Positions 33,123 through 44,745 of a stretch of DNA of 50,255 nucleotides are shown here, piece after piece; position 1 is the first letter of the stretch, and the number at the start of each line of letters is the position of its first letter. The translations under genes and the position numbers were made by a program. The notes under the pieces were generated by a model. The model searched no databases. It was not told the DNA's origin and saw only the letters and a list, made by a program, of their open reading frames with translations. Source of the stretch: Priapulus caudatus (taxonomy: Eukaryota; Priapulida; Priapulimorpha; Priapulimorphida; Priapulidae); assembly GCF_000485595.1 (NCBI RefSeq), contig NW_014577387.1, positions 249,678-299,932 on the forward strand, in the 5' to 3' direction.

Positions 33123-33742
33123 GTTTGTGACCGTGCAAGTGATCAATCGATCACCACACTATGTTGTTTCTACCTCCTCCTGCAATTCCCCATTCTGTCG
33201 TAGCATGGCAGCCGTCATTGACAGCCAAGAACTTGTTGCTTAGTAATGGTTTGATGTCTTTAAGTAGAAACCGTACTGGTTATTTAATCACATATACATT
33301 GAAAAATCCCTGGCTAACATTATTACTTGATTAGCTATACAACTTGTATTACAAGGTAGCATGATTTCAGTATTCCTTATTAGAAATCGAGTGTAGTTAT
33401 TAGATGTGCTCAGGTGCATAAATTGACTCTAAATTGACTGTTTTAGTCCGTGTTTCACTTACAGGTTATTTCTTTTATCTCTCCAGTAATATACTAAGGT
33501 ACAGTACAGTACCAAACATCTAACTCTGTCCTGTTAAATGAAGCTGATTGGGCTTGTCACCAGGTGGCAGTGGGTGGCAATAGTAGGATTTGCAATCAGC
33601 AAGAGTTGGTAGTGGTTTCGGGGTCAGGTCCTGGGCTTTGGGAGGTATATTGTGTAACTTGAAACAGTCGTTTATAGGCCAGTATATTTGTATTCATCTG
33701 TGGCAGCGAAACCTACGGTGTGAAGCTTTTCCCTCGTTGCAG

Positions 33743-33954
33743 AGTTCACCTCCGACCAGCCAGGAGTCGAGCGCCTCCTCGTGCAAGGAGGCGAAATACC
33801 ACAAGACGACCGTAGATGCTCTAAAGAAAATCATCTACGATGTTCACCCTAGTCGCTCACTCGCTAGCAAGTTGTTCGGGCCGCCGCAGGCGATGTCGTT
33901 CATTGTTGCTCACTCGTTCGACGAGGTCTACCCAAACTTGTTCATCAGTGATAA
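33743..33954 (+). CDS. Atypical dual-specificity phosphatase (DUSP3/VHR-like), first catalytic-domain exon
   Basis: The acceptor CCCTCGTTGCAG is strong and the donor GTACGT starts at 33955. It reads SSPPTSQESSASSCKEAKYH...LKKIIYDVHPSRSLASK...FDEVYPNLFISDK. The DEVYPNLFISD end matches the conserved start of atypical DUSP domains (EVxPxLYxG/S). The Ser-rich first third is likely a disordered N-terminus. No initiator Met is certain: the only internal one is in QAMSF, so the start probably lies in an upstream exon. The exon ends in phase 2 and completes a Lys codon with the next exon. Confidence 0.85.
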
Positions 33955-34249
33955 GTACGTGCTAACGTATGTTCTGTCAGCCTTCGCGCTTCCGCCCCGG
34001 CAGGTCATGTGTGCTGTATATACCAGCACGCCCCATCGTACAACTATCACACCCAGCAGCGTCAGTAGGGTTGGCGTCACACGTTGCGGTAACTCATGAT
34101 GTCACCCGCATGGACCTCCTCCCGTACCAGACCATACAGAATCCTTAGTAATGTTTTTTTGTACATACCAATGTTACTCGTAAATCGTAATTTCCGTATG
34201 TCACTGAATGTAATGGCAATAGTAGTGACATAAACAACTTGCAAAATTG

Positions 34250-34431
34250 CCAGCCCGTACACGCTGAGACTTTTTTCTCACACAGCCAGAAAAATCAAAC
34301 ACGATAGATATTTTGCTCAGTGGCATGAGTGACTAAAATCTCACGTAAACCAGCCCACACACGATGAAAATTTGGCTCAGCGCATTTGCTGCGTGCCGAA
34401 TTCTCATTTTGTGCGGGGGCCTTTAGTGACG
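34250..34431. mobile_element. Possible MITE in the first phosphatase intron
   Basis: GCCCGTACACGCTGAGAC on the left is loosely complementary to GAATTCTCATTTTGTGCGGG on the right. ACACGATGA/AATTTTGCTCAG-type words recur inside. The termini are imperfect and no duplication is evident. Confidence 0.35.
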
Positions 34432-35594
34432 TCATGCAGTACACATTGTTTGTGTGTTTGCGATGGAAACCTTATAATTTATTGAGGTGCACAGAACATT
34501 CTACCAATTAGTGGTTTCAGTTAGTCATAGATATGTCACAGTAAGTACTAACAGTAGATGTTTCACATACGTTCACCCATTTTGCACACAGACAGGCCGT
34601 CGATCATTGTGAAAAGTAGAAAAAACACTGATTTCTTCGTTTCGATTTCTGCCACAGTAGCCGGTGTGTAAATGGATATTTCTCTGTCATTACAACTCGG
34701 AATGATTTAATTTTATGCTCGTTTTAATGGTAATACGTTGCTGTAAAAAAGCCCATCAGGGATTTATATTAAGTGCTGTCTTTTATTATGTTGGGTTTTG
34801 GTTATTTATTCGTATAAATGTTCAATCTGAATATATGACTTGAATTTTATACAGTTTTCTTCATTAGAAAGTAAATATGAAACTTAAAGAAAAATTCTGA
34901 CGCACTTTTTTGGTTCATACTGTGCTTAACTTGTGGCGAAAGTTTTGCTTTCTCACTCTATGTAGTAATTGAGAAATATTCAAAATACCATTTTACATAA
35001 AAATTGAAAATGTGTGTCGTCACATAATTAGTTCCTGGAAAGTCCATTAAATTTTTTGGCTTGAGCATATTGATATATCTTATCTATAAATAAAACGTGT
35101 GATTAATTTGATTCACTTGTCAATAAACGTTTACTCTTTATTAGCGCAATACCCATGCAAAAGCTTTTAGTGTATTAAAAACTTGAGTGTATCAAAAGTA
35201 AGTGCAAAAGCTTGAGAGTGTAAAATGGTGTAGTTTTGATTGAACCCTAACCCTAACCCAAACCTTTGTAGTTTATGGTTCTCTATCTCACACTAAATGT
35301 GGTAAAGCAATATCAAGACTCTAGTGCGAGCGTGAGTCATTGCACCAGCAGCTTCTTAAAACGGATAAACCTCGCAACAAAAAGCTCTTATATACCTAAT
35401 GTGAGCATACTTGCAGTGTGCAAACATAACGAAATGTTCTCATTGAGCCAGAAATGTTCTCCGAAGTTGACTATTTTGAAAACTCTGTCGGACGCGGTTT
35501 TGTTACACAGCTAGCAGTAGCCCTACGCTAGCGCAAATAGTTCCTGGAACGAAAACACTATATTTGTTTCCTGATTGCATAAATAATATATGAT

Positions 35595-35612
35595 ATGTGT
35601 GCTGTGTGTGTG

Positions 35613-35656
<44 letters not shown>

Positions 35657-35745
35657 TGTATGTGTGTGCGTGAGTGATGTGTGTGTGTGCGTGTGTGTAT
35701 GTGTGTGCGTGTGTGATGTGTGAATGCGTGCGTGCGTGTGTGCAC
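35595..35745. repeat. TGCG and TG microsatellite in an intron
   Basis: About twelve GTGC units, then GTGTGTGATG and GTGTGCGTGTG variants, about 60 bases upstream of the second DUSP exon. Confidence 0.9.
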
Positions 35746-35808
35746 CTAGGTGTGTAAAATGTTAGTATTTATTGTAGATGTGTGTCACTTATAATCTCCT
35801 GATTCTAG

Positions 35809-35908
35809 GTTGTTTGTTACCAACAAAGAACTGCTGAAAAGCGTCGGCATAACCCATGTTCTCAACACTGCACAAGGCACACGCTATGCACAAGTCAATA
35901 CCAACCAG
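35809..35908 (+). CDS. DUSP3-like phosphatase, exon 2
   Basis: The acceptor CTGATTCTAG precedes 35809 and the donor GTACGC starts at 35909. After the shared Lys codon it reads LFVTNKELLKSVGITHVLNT then AQGTRYAQVNTNQ, ending in phase 0. The GITHVLNTAQG segment is the DUSP family signature (GITHVLNAAEG in VHR), and QVNTN corresponds to the loop before the substrate-recognition strand. Confidence 0.95.
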
Positions 35909-36770
35909 GTACGCCTTAACTTCTAAAGTTTACTTTAACTAATTTAGTAAAGATGCTGCTAATGTAAGGTTCGTATATATCTCGAACATAGATAGAGATA
36001 CGTGACAGTCTTATAAACGGTTACAAATATAGTTTATTCTAAATACACACTCATGACACAGTGGAAACAGTGCATCACATACCGATTCGAGGCTGCCGTC
36101 GTCTGTCCCTTCTATTCAAAATAGTCTTCTTTTAAGCTGTCGCCCTTCCCCTGTCCAACTGGTTCTTATTTAATAAAACTGGGTCGAGGGTAATAATCTA
36201 AAGAGGACCGTCGCGCCGTGTGTCTGATGACCTAGTACTGGCGCCGGCCATCGTCTGTTTACTCTTGTCATTTTTACTACTGTTCTGTCCCTTCTAGAGT
36301 TAATGTGTTTATGACCGAGTTGGCCTTCTATTGTCACTACTGTCTCCTACTGGTATGATTAATGTGTTATGTGACCCTTCCTGACTGTCTCTGTAAACCT
36401 GCATTTCTGATTTATTCCTATTGTCTATGTCTCTATGTCTATGTTTGAACTCTGTATTACACTAATTACAGTGGCTGGCATTGAAATGGCTTACTAATTG
36501 ACAATTGCCATTTTGCCAGATGATTCCTAGTATATTATTACAACTGAAATGGCATTGTTTTTCATCAGATGGAAGGGTAAAACTAGTTTGCAGGTATTAC
36601 TTCATTGACATTGATATGGTATTTTTTCAATCCATTATCACTTTTGCTCAGTGGCAGAATAGTTCAATACCCAATGTGTTAGTTTAGTAAATTTTGAAAT
36701 CTAAATCTGCAGTGCTGGTGTTCATGATTTGGATGGGGATAGAGGCAACTGTTTCACTATGTGGTATTTG

Positions 36771-37420
36771 TTACGTTGCCCTTTGCCATATTGTAGAGCA
36801 CTGATGCAGATGTGCAGGGCTTTCAGGTATTGTCTCGTAGTTGATGGCAGCTGTTGTGAGGAGTTTCACATACCCAAGCTTTTGACTGTTTTCTCGACCG
36901 AGTAGTGGCAACGCTTTTCCTGGAACCACCATGAACGGAACTTGATATGTTTTCCCATTGTTGTTGACTGGAGGAAGACATTTTCCTATAACTGGGATCG
37001 GCTGGTCATAATAGGCTTTCAGGCCATGCATAATAGGACTGATTTTGGTTAAAGTCCGCTCGCTGATAATGTTAGCCTGGGCCCCTGTATCGAACTTGAT
37101 GTTCAGCTTCTGTCTGAGTATCTGCAGCGAAGCAATGCGGTCGTCCTGGCGCACCGAGTCTATTGTCACCACAGGCACATTGTAACATACCTCATCTACT
37201 TCATCTGCTGATTTGTCTTCAACATTGTCTGCTCTGAAACATCTTGAGTGACAGCATTTGGCGGTATTTGACAGGTTTTTGGCAGCATTTGGCAGCATTT
37301 GGCGGTATTTGACAGTATTTTGCGAAGTGGTTTTTTCTATCGCATTTGTTGCACCTCTGACCGTCCGCAGGGCATTTCATTGATGCATGCCGAGTTCCAC
37401 AGCGCTGACAGTCATGTTCG
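36771..37420 (-). pseudogene. Ty3/gypsy retrotransposon fragment: zinc knuckles and aspartic protease
   Basis: Read on the - strand, a Gag-type double zinc knuckle (CQRCGTRHASMKC and CNKCDRKNHFAKYC) lies at about 37405-37310. It is followed, after a +1 frame change in a short GCCAAATGCT tandem repeat, by an open frame of 175 codons with the retropepsin motif FDTGAQANIIS (DTGA at 37080-37091) and the second conserved LPLLGRENSQKLG stretch. No reverse transcriptase, integrase or LTR is found downstream; the frame ends in unrelated DNA. It is a truncated, inactive insertion in the second phosphatase intron, antisense to the host gene. Confidence 0.85.
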
Positions 37421-37492
37421 TTTACCTCCTGGTAGTCCGGTTTAAAGTGATTACGTCACCGTTAACAGTAAAAATTAAAAAAAATATTTCCA

Positions 37493-37630
37493 CTTTTTCA
37501 CAAAATATAAGTAATTCTGTTCACTTTTTATGGTTAAATTGCTGCATTATACTTCCTGTCGCTTTTTCACAAAATATAAGTAATTCTGTTCACTTTTTAT
37601 GGTTAAATTGCTGCATTATACTTCCTGTTT
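37493..37630 (+). repeat. 69-bp direct tandem duplication
   Basis: Two near-identical copies of a unit beginning TTTTTCACAAAATATAAGTA and ending CATTATACTTCCTGT. Only the last few bases differ. Confidence 0.9.
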
Positions 37631-38511
37631 TACTATATTGTTCGATGTGAACATACACTCGTGACTCATACATAGCCCATAGCAAGCAAAACAATCTTAT
37701 CAGGTAAGAATTTGACGATACGTTTAGTCCCATTAGTTCTTACTTTTAATGTAAAAAAATGGCAACAACATTTTTACAAATTTTACCATAGAAAATTCGT
37801 GACGTAGTCAATTTAAACGATTTATGCTTGGCTGGCACAGCTTCTTCCTGCCTCTCAACACATTTCCCCTTTTCCAACTGAAGTAAGATGAAGGAACATG
37901 ATTGTACAATATAACTGCCATGGTGGAGTTAATCTTGCTTCTAAGAGAGAGAATCCTGATAATTGGAATTCTAATTTGTCTTTGTTACTCAATGGGTTTC
38001 ATTGGCACGGTTCCTTGTATATTACCAGGAAGTTCCTCTTGGAAAGTTCTATTTTAAGTATTGCAACGCTAACAATAACAATCACAACTGGAATATCCTG
38101 GTCCAATGCATCCTTAGCAATGGTAATTTATTACCCCGTACAGTTTTGTCGATATACCACCATTCCAGGTGGTCTATGTTATTGCTCGCCCGTGTTATGG
38201 CCTCTCTGCATAAATAGCAGCATAAGCACATTTCACTAATCTATGATAATATTCAATAGCATGTGACGTTTTTCTACTCGCTGTTTCCCCCTGTATTATT
38301 TTATTATTATTATTAAATCTTTATTGCATGTAATTCAATTACAAATACATGGGGGGGGGGGAATCTGATAGATGCAGTAGTGTTTATAGCAGAGATATCA
38401 TGTATGTGTATGGAGGTATGAAATTGTGTGGTATTTAATTATGTGTGTGAAGCTATTTCCTAGTTCCTAGTTCCTTATTTTCACAAATAAGTAAGTGGAC
38501 TCTTACATTAC

Positions 38512-38555
38512 ATCAAGAGTAGATAATAACAAATGTGTTATTATCTACTCTTGAT
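38512..38555. repeat. Perfect hairpin, ATCAAGAG type
   Basis: Twenty-base arms ATCAAGAGTAGATAATAACA (38512-38531) and its exact complement (38536-38555) lie around AATG. A second ATCAAGAG follows at 38559. It lies outside the long repeat, in a phosphatase intron, so the hairpin family is dispersed. A lone right end, TTATCTACTCCTGAT, occurs at 38887-38901. Confidence 0.85.
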
Positions 38556-38949
38556 TAAATCAAGAGCCCATTAACCCCAGAGCGTACAACGCTGAAATAG
38601 GAAAACCATGGTGTCGTTTCAGCAAAATTAATAAAGTTTACCTACCATATTTTGATACTTCTCTACCGGAATATTATGCAGGAGTCATCACTAGCCAATA
38701 TAAAGATCAACCGCTTGTCTCTACGATGTTCCTATGCTGAGATATAAAGCGATAAAAATCGAGTACTTCTAGGTAATCCTAGCGCCATATCACCCAGTAA
38801 CACGCCTCTCCCGCGTTTAGTGACTGCATAGATATATACAACACATGTTATACACAACAAAACATATGTGTTGTATTGTGTCCCTATTATCTACTCCTGA
38901 TGTATGTCATGTGCATGTGTAGGCCTATATTATGTGTGCATATGTATTA

Positions 38950-38971
38950 TTTGTATGTATGTGTGCGTTCG

Positions 38972-39027
<56 letters not shown>

Positions 39028-39040
39028 GGCGAGCGTGTGT
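38950..39040. repeat. TGCG microsatellite
   Basis: About sixteen GTGC units in the intron before the third DUSP exon. Confidence 0.9.
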
Positions 39041-39141
39041 ACTCATGACCATACAGTATGTATAGATAGAAGTATAGATGGGGGTATGTGTAGGTATGCG
39101 ATTTATAATACAGTATAGGTAATGCTCTGTGACATTTTTAG

Positions 39142-39265
39142 GCATACTACACTGACCTGGGCATCACCTACTATGGAATATTTGCGGAAGACACTTCCAG
39201 GTACAATCTCTCCGTCCACTTCTCTGAGTGTGCATACTTCATTGACAGCGCACTGAAATCTGGGG
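39142..39265 (+). CDS. DUSP3-like phosphatase, exon 3
   Basis: The acceptor GACATTTTTAG precedes 39142 and the donor GTGAGT starts at 39266. It reads AYYTDLGITYYGIFAEDTSR then YNLSVHFSECAYFIDSALKSG, from phase 0 to phase 1. YYTDLGITYYGI...DTSRYNLSVHF matches the VHR segment FYKDSGITYLGI...DTQEFNLSAYF, including the general-acid Asp region (EDT) that protonates the leaving group in this family. Confidence 0.95.
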
Positions 39266-39555
39266 GTGAGTTCACCTATATGCATGGTCACACAGTAGAG
39301 CGTGTTATAGTTTTGCGTTTTGGTTTCATGTTTTAGTTCCCATGTTGTAGCTTCACGTTGTGATTCAGTGTTATTGTTCCATGTTCTAGTTTCATGCTTT
39401 GTTTGCAGATGGTAGTACTATTCCATGCTCCATGTTCTGGCATCATGCTGTGGTTTAAGTTGTAATTTTTCTCCCTGGTATGATTACAGTTAGTTAGGTG
39501 ATGTGAAAATCTTTGGACCGCATTTTAATCAGAAATATAAAACGAACCGTTACTT

Positions 39556-39985
39556 CAGATGATGCCCCACCCCCATACACGCAGGCATCTTACCCACCCC
39601 ATACACGCAGGCCAGGCATCTTACCCCACCCCCATACACGCAGGCATCTTACCCCACCCCCATACACGCAGGCCAGGCATCTTACCCCCACCCCCATACA
39701 CGCACGCATCTTACCCCACCCTCATACACACACGCATCTTACTCCCATCCCCATGCATGCAGGCATCTTACCCCACCCCCATACACGCAGGCATCTTACC
39801 CCACCCCCATACACGCATGCATCTTACCCCCACCTCCATACACGCACGCATCTTACCCCACCCCCAAACACGCACGCATCTTACCCCACCCCCATACATA
39901 CACGCAGGCATCTTACCCCCACCCCATACACGCACGCATCTTACCCCCACCCCCATACACGCAGGCATCTTGCCCCCACCTGGGG
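39556..39985 (+). repeat. About 27-bp minisatellite (CATCTTACCCCACCCCCATA)
   Basis: About fifteen units of CACCCCCATACACGCAGGCATCTTAC-type sequence, varying in number of C and in CGCAGG/CGCACG. Long open frames in two phases come from the repeat itself. It lies in the last phosphatase intron, about 150 bp before the exon. Confidence 0.9.
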
Positions 39986-40133
39986 AAATATAAACATCTC
40001 AATAATGTATTCTCTGACGCGTTAACTTGTTTCTATTTTCCGATTCGCGAAGTTACGGCAGCCGCGCACTGCTACCGGGCGCCGCATTCTTCCGGCGCGC
40101 GCTCACTTGTTTTCTGTCTTTCGTCTCGCGCAG

Positions 40134-40354
40134 GTAAGGTGGTCGTACACTGCTATCAGGGCATCAGTCGGTCGGCAACGATCACCGCTGCGTTTCTGCT
40201 GCTGAAGAGGGGCATGAGTGCGGACAAGGCTCTCCGCACACTGCGCAAGAAGCGAGAGGTCTTCCCTAACGAGGGCTTCATCGGCCAGCTGTGCAAGCTC
40301 AACAACTCGCTCGCGGCGGGCGTCGCCCACGCCGACGCCGGCTCGTCGCAGTAG
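40134..40354 (+). CDS. DUSP3-like phosphatase, last exon with the catalytic P-loop
   Basis: The acceptor TCGTCTCGCGCAG precedes 40134, and the stop TAG is at 40352-40354. It reads GKVVVHCYQGISRSATITAA, then a helix FLLLKRGMSADKALRTLRKK and PNEGFIGQLCKLNNSLA. HCYQGISRS is a complete HCxxGxSRS cysteine-phosphatase P-loop with catalytic Cys and Arg. The PNEGF...QLCKLN end is diagnostic for the DUSP3/13/26 group. The four firm exons sum to 218 codons plus stop, slightly longer than VHR, with an extra Ala-rich tail. The protein should dephosphorylate phospho-Tyr/Thr, classically on MAP kinases. Confidence 0.95.
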
Positions 40355-42390
40355 CGCCCTCTGTGGGAGCCACGGGAGGGCCGCTCCCTCGCGCATCGCG
40401 TATTTATTGGAGGTTGTTGGGGGGTGGGTAGGGGGTGGGTGGGTGGGATGGTGGATGAGCAGGTCACAGTGATGCGGTGGGGGGGAGGGTGCGACGATTC
40501 CACGGGTCGCTGTGCGCGCGTGAGACGCAGCGTCGTATGGAGGGAAATCGGACGTCGCTGGTTGCAGTTCACGCCCGGCTGGACGCTCGCGTGCTGTCCC
40601 GTGCTTAGCAACCATCCTTAACCCAGGGGTGACTTGTCTGTTCGTAGAAAACTGGTTTGTGTACGTGCCAGCTAGCGCCAGATAATGTATGAAATAAGTA
40701 ATAGTGCTACATATATAATTATATATATATAAAGAGTATTCTATCGGCGGGTTGGGGTGAGGGGCTAGTGATCTAATATGCTTACACCATCTACCTGCCC
40801 TAAATCTAAGTGCTTGCTCAGATACTGAGTAAAATAATTTCGCTGATCTCATGTGGATGAATTAATCTTGTCGTGGGATAGGTTTGATGTAGGAGAGCAG
40901 GGAGAAGAGGAGGAGGAAGAGGCGAAGGAGGATGAGGAGGACAAAATGGAAGCAGTAGAGAAGAGTAGGTGATTGGGGGGAAACAAGCAGAGGAAGAATG
41001 TTAAATGTTAAGGGGAGGACGAATTGATCTCAGTAAGTGATATGCTTTGTAACCTGGTAGTATGACGTGTCTGGTGTGACCTTGTAAACAACCGTGATCA
41101 CGTCGGGTGAAATAGTGTGATTCTTGTGGGCGCGTGCGTGCGTGAATGCATGTGTGCGTGCATGCGTGTGTGGATAGTGTGACATTGTAGACAAATGACT
41201 ACCGCGGTGTGTATATGATTAGCTTAAAATAACAACGCGACGTAATGCAACAGCTGCGGTTAACAATAGCTTAACATAGATATAACCGAACCACCTGCAC
41301 GAGAAAGACGCGAAACGTATTGGTCCAGCTCGTGTCTGCTTTATAGTGGAGGGTTTGTGAAGGAAGATGACCCAGTGCTTTAGCACGCACACGCTCGCGT
41401 TGCATGTAAGATTGGTGCAGTGGTCGATGGCCGTTGTACAAAATCAAGCAAGATGCAGTCGTAGCGCATAGCTCAAAATAAATAGTCACACGTCTAAATT
41501 ATGGAAGGTGAATCCGCTGTAACGTGCATGTAGTCATTGTAATAATGGTGCTGAGCTTTTACATGTGCGCGTGTGCGCGCGCGCGTGATGCATCCTAGAT
41601 GTAAAGCTGTGAGACTGTGTACTTGAATATGTGAGCTCCCATTACTTGTTAGTAAAATTTTCTATTATCATGGCACCATCAGTATTTGAATGCATGCCTG
41701 CGCGTTGTGGCAGGGATGCGATCTTCGGTGACTATGGTCCGTGCAGTAAATTCTATTGCCAAGTATTGTGGAGTCCTAGCTATAGAAATAATGATATTGC
41801 CTTTGCGTTATTTTCGCCTAATTTTGTTGGTATCTGTTATACCAAGTGTCTGTCTAAGACGATAGCAGTTATTTTCAGTATACATTGTAGTATATATGGT
41901 ATATATAGTATATATAGTTACACTGTAGTATATATACCCTATAGATAGATTTGAGTGCCCGCACTCTGTGAAACTTCCAGCTGACGCCAGCACTGTGCAT
42001 ACACGCTGCCCTAGTGGCATCTTTATGATACTCTTCTATGAATCTCCGGCACTCGTGGTCACAGGGTATGCGGAAGATTAATGTCTTCAGTGGATACGTG
42101 GTGAAACGACGTTGACCTTGGCAACTGTGAGAGTAGTGCAGCTCACGAAAACGTGCTCGTTACTTACGTTGTCAATGTCGATGGGAATCTCGAACTGCGA
42201 TGCAGAATCTCAGAAGTCTTGCGAGCGACACCGGTTCTATATGCTGTCGTGCGCGGGCCGCGGCGCAGCTAGGGGTCGGTCGCTTGATGCCGTGTGGACA
42301 CATAAACACTGATGGATTTGTTTTGATGAGGCCAGTTTTGATGTGATGTGAAGAGGTAACATGCATCCGATGCTACAGTGGATGTAGCAC
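40355..42390. other. 3' flank of the phosphatase gene, no further gene seen
   Basis: It contains the presumed 3' UTR. The first AATAAA in a plausible setting is at 41477-41482, over 1.1 kb after the stop. There are GGGTGGGT runs at 40420-40490, purine-rich AGGAGGAAG at 40890-40950, and a short GTATATA array at 41885-41940. No protein similarity is recognised in any open stretch. Confidence 0.5.
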
Positions 42391-42394
42391 TGGG

Positions 42395-43270
42395 TGCTGC
42401 AGGGATCCGTGGCGGATGTGCAGGGATCCATGGCGGAAGCTGCAGCGATCTGTGGCGGAAACTGCAGGGATCTGTGGCGGAAGCTGCGGGGATCCATGGC
42501 GGAAGCTGCAGCGATCTGTGGCGGAAGCTGCAGGGATCTGTGGCGGAAGCTGCAGCGATCTGTGGCAGAAGCTGCAGGGATCTGTGGCGGAAGCTGCGGG
42601 GATTTGTGGCAGTTGCTGCAGGGATCTGTGGCGGAAGCTGCAGGGATCTGTGGCGGAAGCTGCAGGGATCTGTGGTAGATGCTGCAGGGATCTGTGGCGG
42701 ATGCTGCAAGGTTCTGTCGTGGATGCTGCAGGGATCTGTGGCGGATGATGCGGGGATCTGTGGTGGATGCTGCAGGGATCTGTGGCAGATGCTGCAGGGA
42801 TCTGTGGTAGATGCTGCAGGGATCTGTGGTAGATGCTGCAGGGATCTGTGGTGGTTGCTGCAGGGATCTGCGGAAATCTGTGGTAGATGCTGCAAGGATC
42901 TGTGGTGGTTGCTGCAGGGATCTGTGGCGGATGCTGCAGGGATCTGTGGTAGATGCTGCAGGGATCAGTGGTGGATGCTGCGGGGATCTGTGGCGGATGC
43001 TGCAGTGATCAGTGGTGGATGCTGCAGGGATCTGTGGCAGATGCTGCAGGGATCTGTGGCAGATGCTGCAGAGATCTGTGGCAGATGCTGCAGGGATCTG
43101 TGGTAGATGCTGCAGGGATCAGTGGTGGATGCTGCAGGGATCTAGGGATCTGTGGTAGATGCTGCAGGGATCTAGGGATCTGTGGTAGATGCTGCAGGGA
43201 TCTGTTGTGGATGCTGCAGGGATCTAGGGATCTGTGGTAGATGCTGCAGGGATCTGTTGTGGATGCTGCG
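42395..43270 (+). repeat. 22-bp minisatellite, about 40 copies
   Basis: The unit is GGATCTGTGGCGGAAGCTGCAG, with left units mostly GCGGAAG and right units GTAGATG or GTGGATG. Because 22 is not a multiple of three and the unit lacks stops, all + frames and one - frame stay open for hundreds of bases with a 22-residue periodicity. It is not considered coding. Confidence 0.95.
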
Positions 43271-44510
43271 GTGGGTGCTGGGCAGACGTTACTTGCTTGC
43301 CACGAAATCAGCTTCGTTAGTAGTGGTATTTATATATCCCGTATGTAAATATTGCATGTTGACCCGTCGTTCCTGTTCATTGTTCTCTAAAGCGAATGCA
43401 ATTAAAAAGCATATGAAACCATGACTCGTGTTCGACTTTTTTGCTTTCGTATGAGCACACGGCTTGACGTGAGTAGGATCAGAAAGTGGTGTCATGTGGG
43501 GATGGCTGAGGCAGAGGAGAGCTGCACACGCTAATCAAAGAAGTCGGATGAATTCCCGAGATTCTAACGGTATTGATCGAGAGGATGCTCTCGCTATTCG
43601 CGCATGTTGACTGAGCAAATGTTGTCAGGTAGTGTTGAGTTTGTTCAGCGGTACATCGTTTACAGGGTTGTTTGTCTCCTTGCTTGCTACAGGGGCCATG
43701 CAACAGAACTCTTCTGCAAATCGTTCACCGTTGCACTATTTCGTCTCTGGAAAAGGTCTTTTGAATTTTTTTTCTGTAAAATTTGGCACTAGTGTGCACT
43801 AATTTGCATTATGCACGGAAGTTAGATGCCTCGTGGACGTCTAGAAGACATTAGGAGTAAAATTGGGCTTGTCGTGTTATTGAGCCATTCTGTCAAGTGG
43901 CGTATCCATGGTGACCGGTCGGCCATTTTTGTGTTTGAAACGGGATCCGACTACTCTGTATAAAGTGCACATCATTTAGCTGGGAAAAGTTTCGAGCGGA
44001 GTATAGAGCTTGAATCTGTGGTTTACTGAAAAAATATAGTTGGGGTTCATATAAGAAATATATGACCGGACGCGTAGCCTGGGAGCTGGGCGTCCGGTAA
44101 CCGGACGCGTAGCCACGGCCAGAGACACGGACTTTTAATTAATTTCGGTTCGATGCTTATTCAGGCTTGCTGCCTATGGACGCCTTCTAAGTGCTATTGT
44201 ACACATAGAAATAATATAGGTATAGGTAAATGATATATACGTATATATTTCTATTGTTGTACACCGCCTACATCGAGTTGCAGTCGTAACATCGCGGAGG
44301 CGACGTCGTGCGCATGCGCGCCACCATCCAATCACGTTTCGACCATATCGCCAGCATCCATTCACGAAATCTCTGAGAATGCATGAACTACTGAGTACTG
44401 TTGTTATCTCGGCGGTGGTGTGGCGACGACACGTGTGAGACGACGGTTCGCTCGGACAAACAAAGCACCAAGGTCAACCACTAGAAACTACAGATGACGG
44501 CATAGCAGTG
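43271..44510. other. Unique intergenic sequence, nothing recognised
   Basis: No protein motif, RNA gene or repeat family is identified. A small duplicated word ACCGGACGCGTAGCC occurs at 44063-44078 and 44099-44113. Confidence 0.4.
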
Positions 44511-44511
44511 A

Positions 44512-44560
44512 CGATCTCTTTCTCTCTCGCTCTCTCTCTCTCTCTCTCTTTCTTTCTCTT

Positions 44561-44605
<45 letters not shown>

Positions 44606-44740
44606 CTGCCTTTTCTCTGTTTCTCTTCTCTTTCTTTCTCTCTCTCTTTCTCTGTCTTCTCTCTCTTTCTCTTCTCTCTCTCTTCCTGTCTCACTCTCTC
44701 TCTCTCTCTCTGTCTGTCTGCCTCTCTCTCTCTCCTTCTC
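44512..44740. repeat. TC-rich microsatellite
   Basis: (TC)n with TTTC and TGTC interruptions over about 230 bases. The Arg/Glu frame on the - strand is compositional. Confidence 0.95.
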
Positions 44741-44745
44741 TTTAT

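Noticed and set aside
39513-40025. 170-codon Pro/His/Thr-rich frame
   Set aside because: It is generated by the 27-bp minisatellite inside a phosphatase intron.
40103-40852. 249-codon - strand open frame
   Set aside because: It lies antisense to the last phosphatase exon and its G-rich flank. Its composition follows the HCxxGxSRS-coding strand and no domain is recognisable.
42378-43106. 242-codon + strand open frame, and a 208-codon - strand frame over the same place
   Set aside because: Both are products of the 22-bp minisatellite, which stays open in several frames with a 22-residue periodicity. No start context or non-repeat sequence supports a gene.
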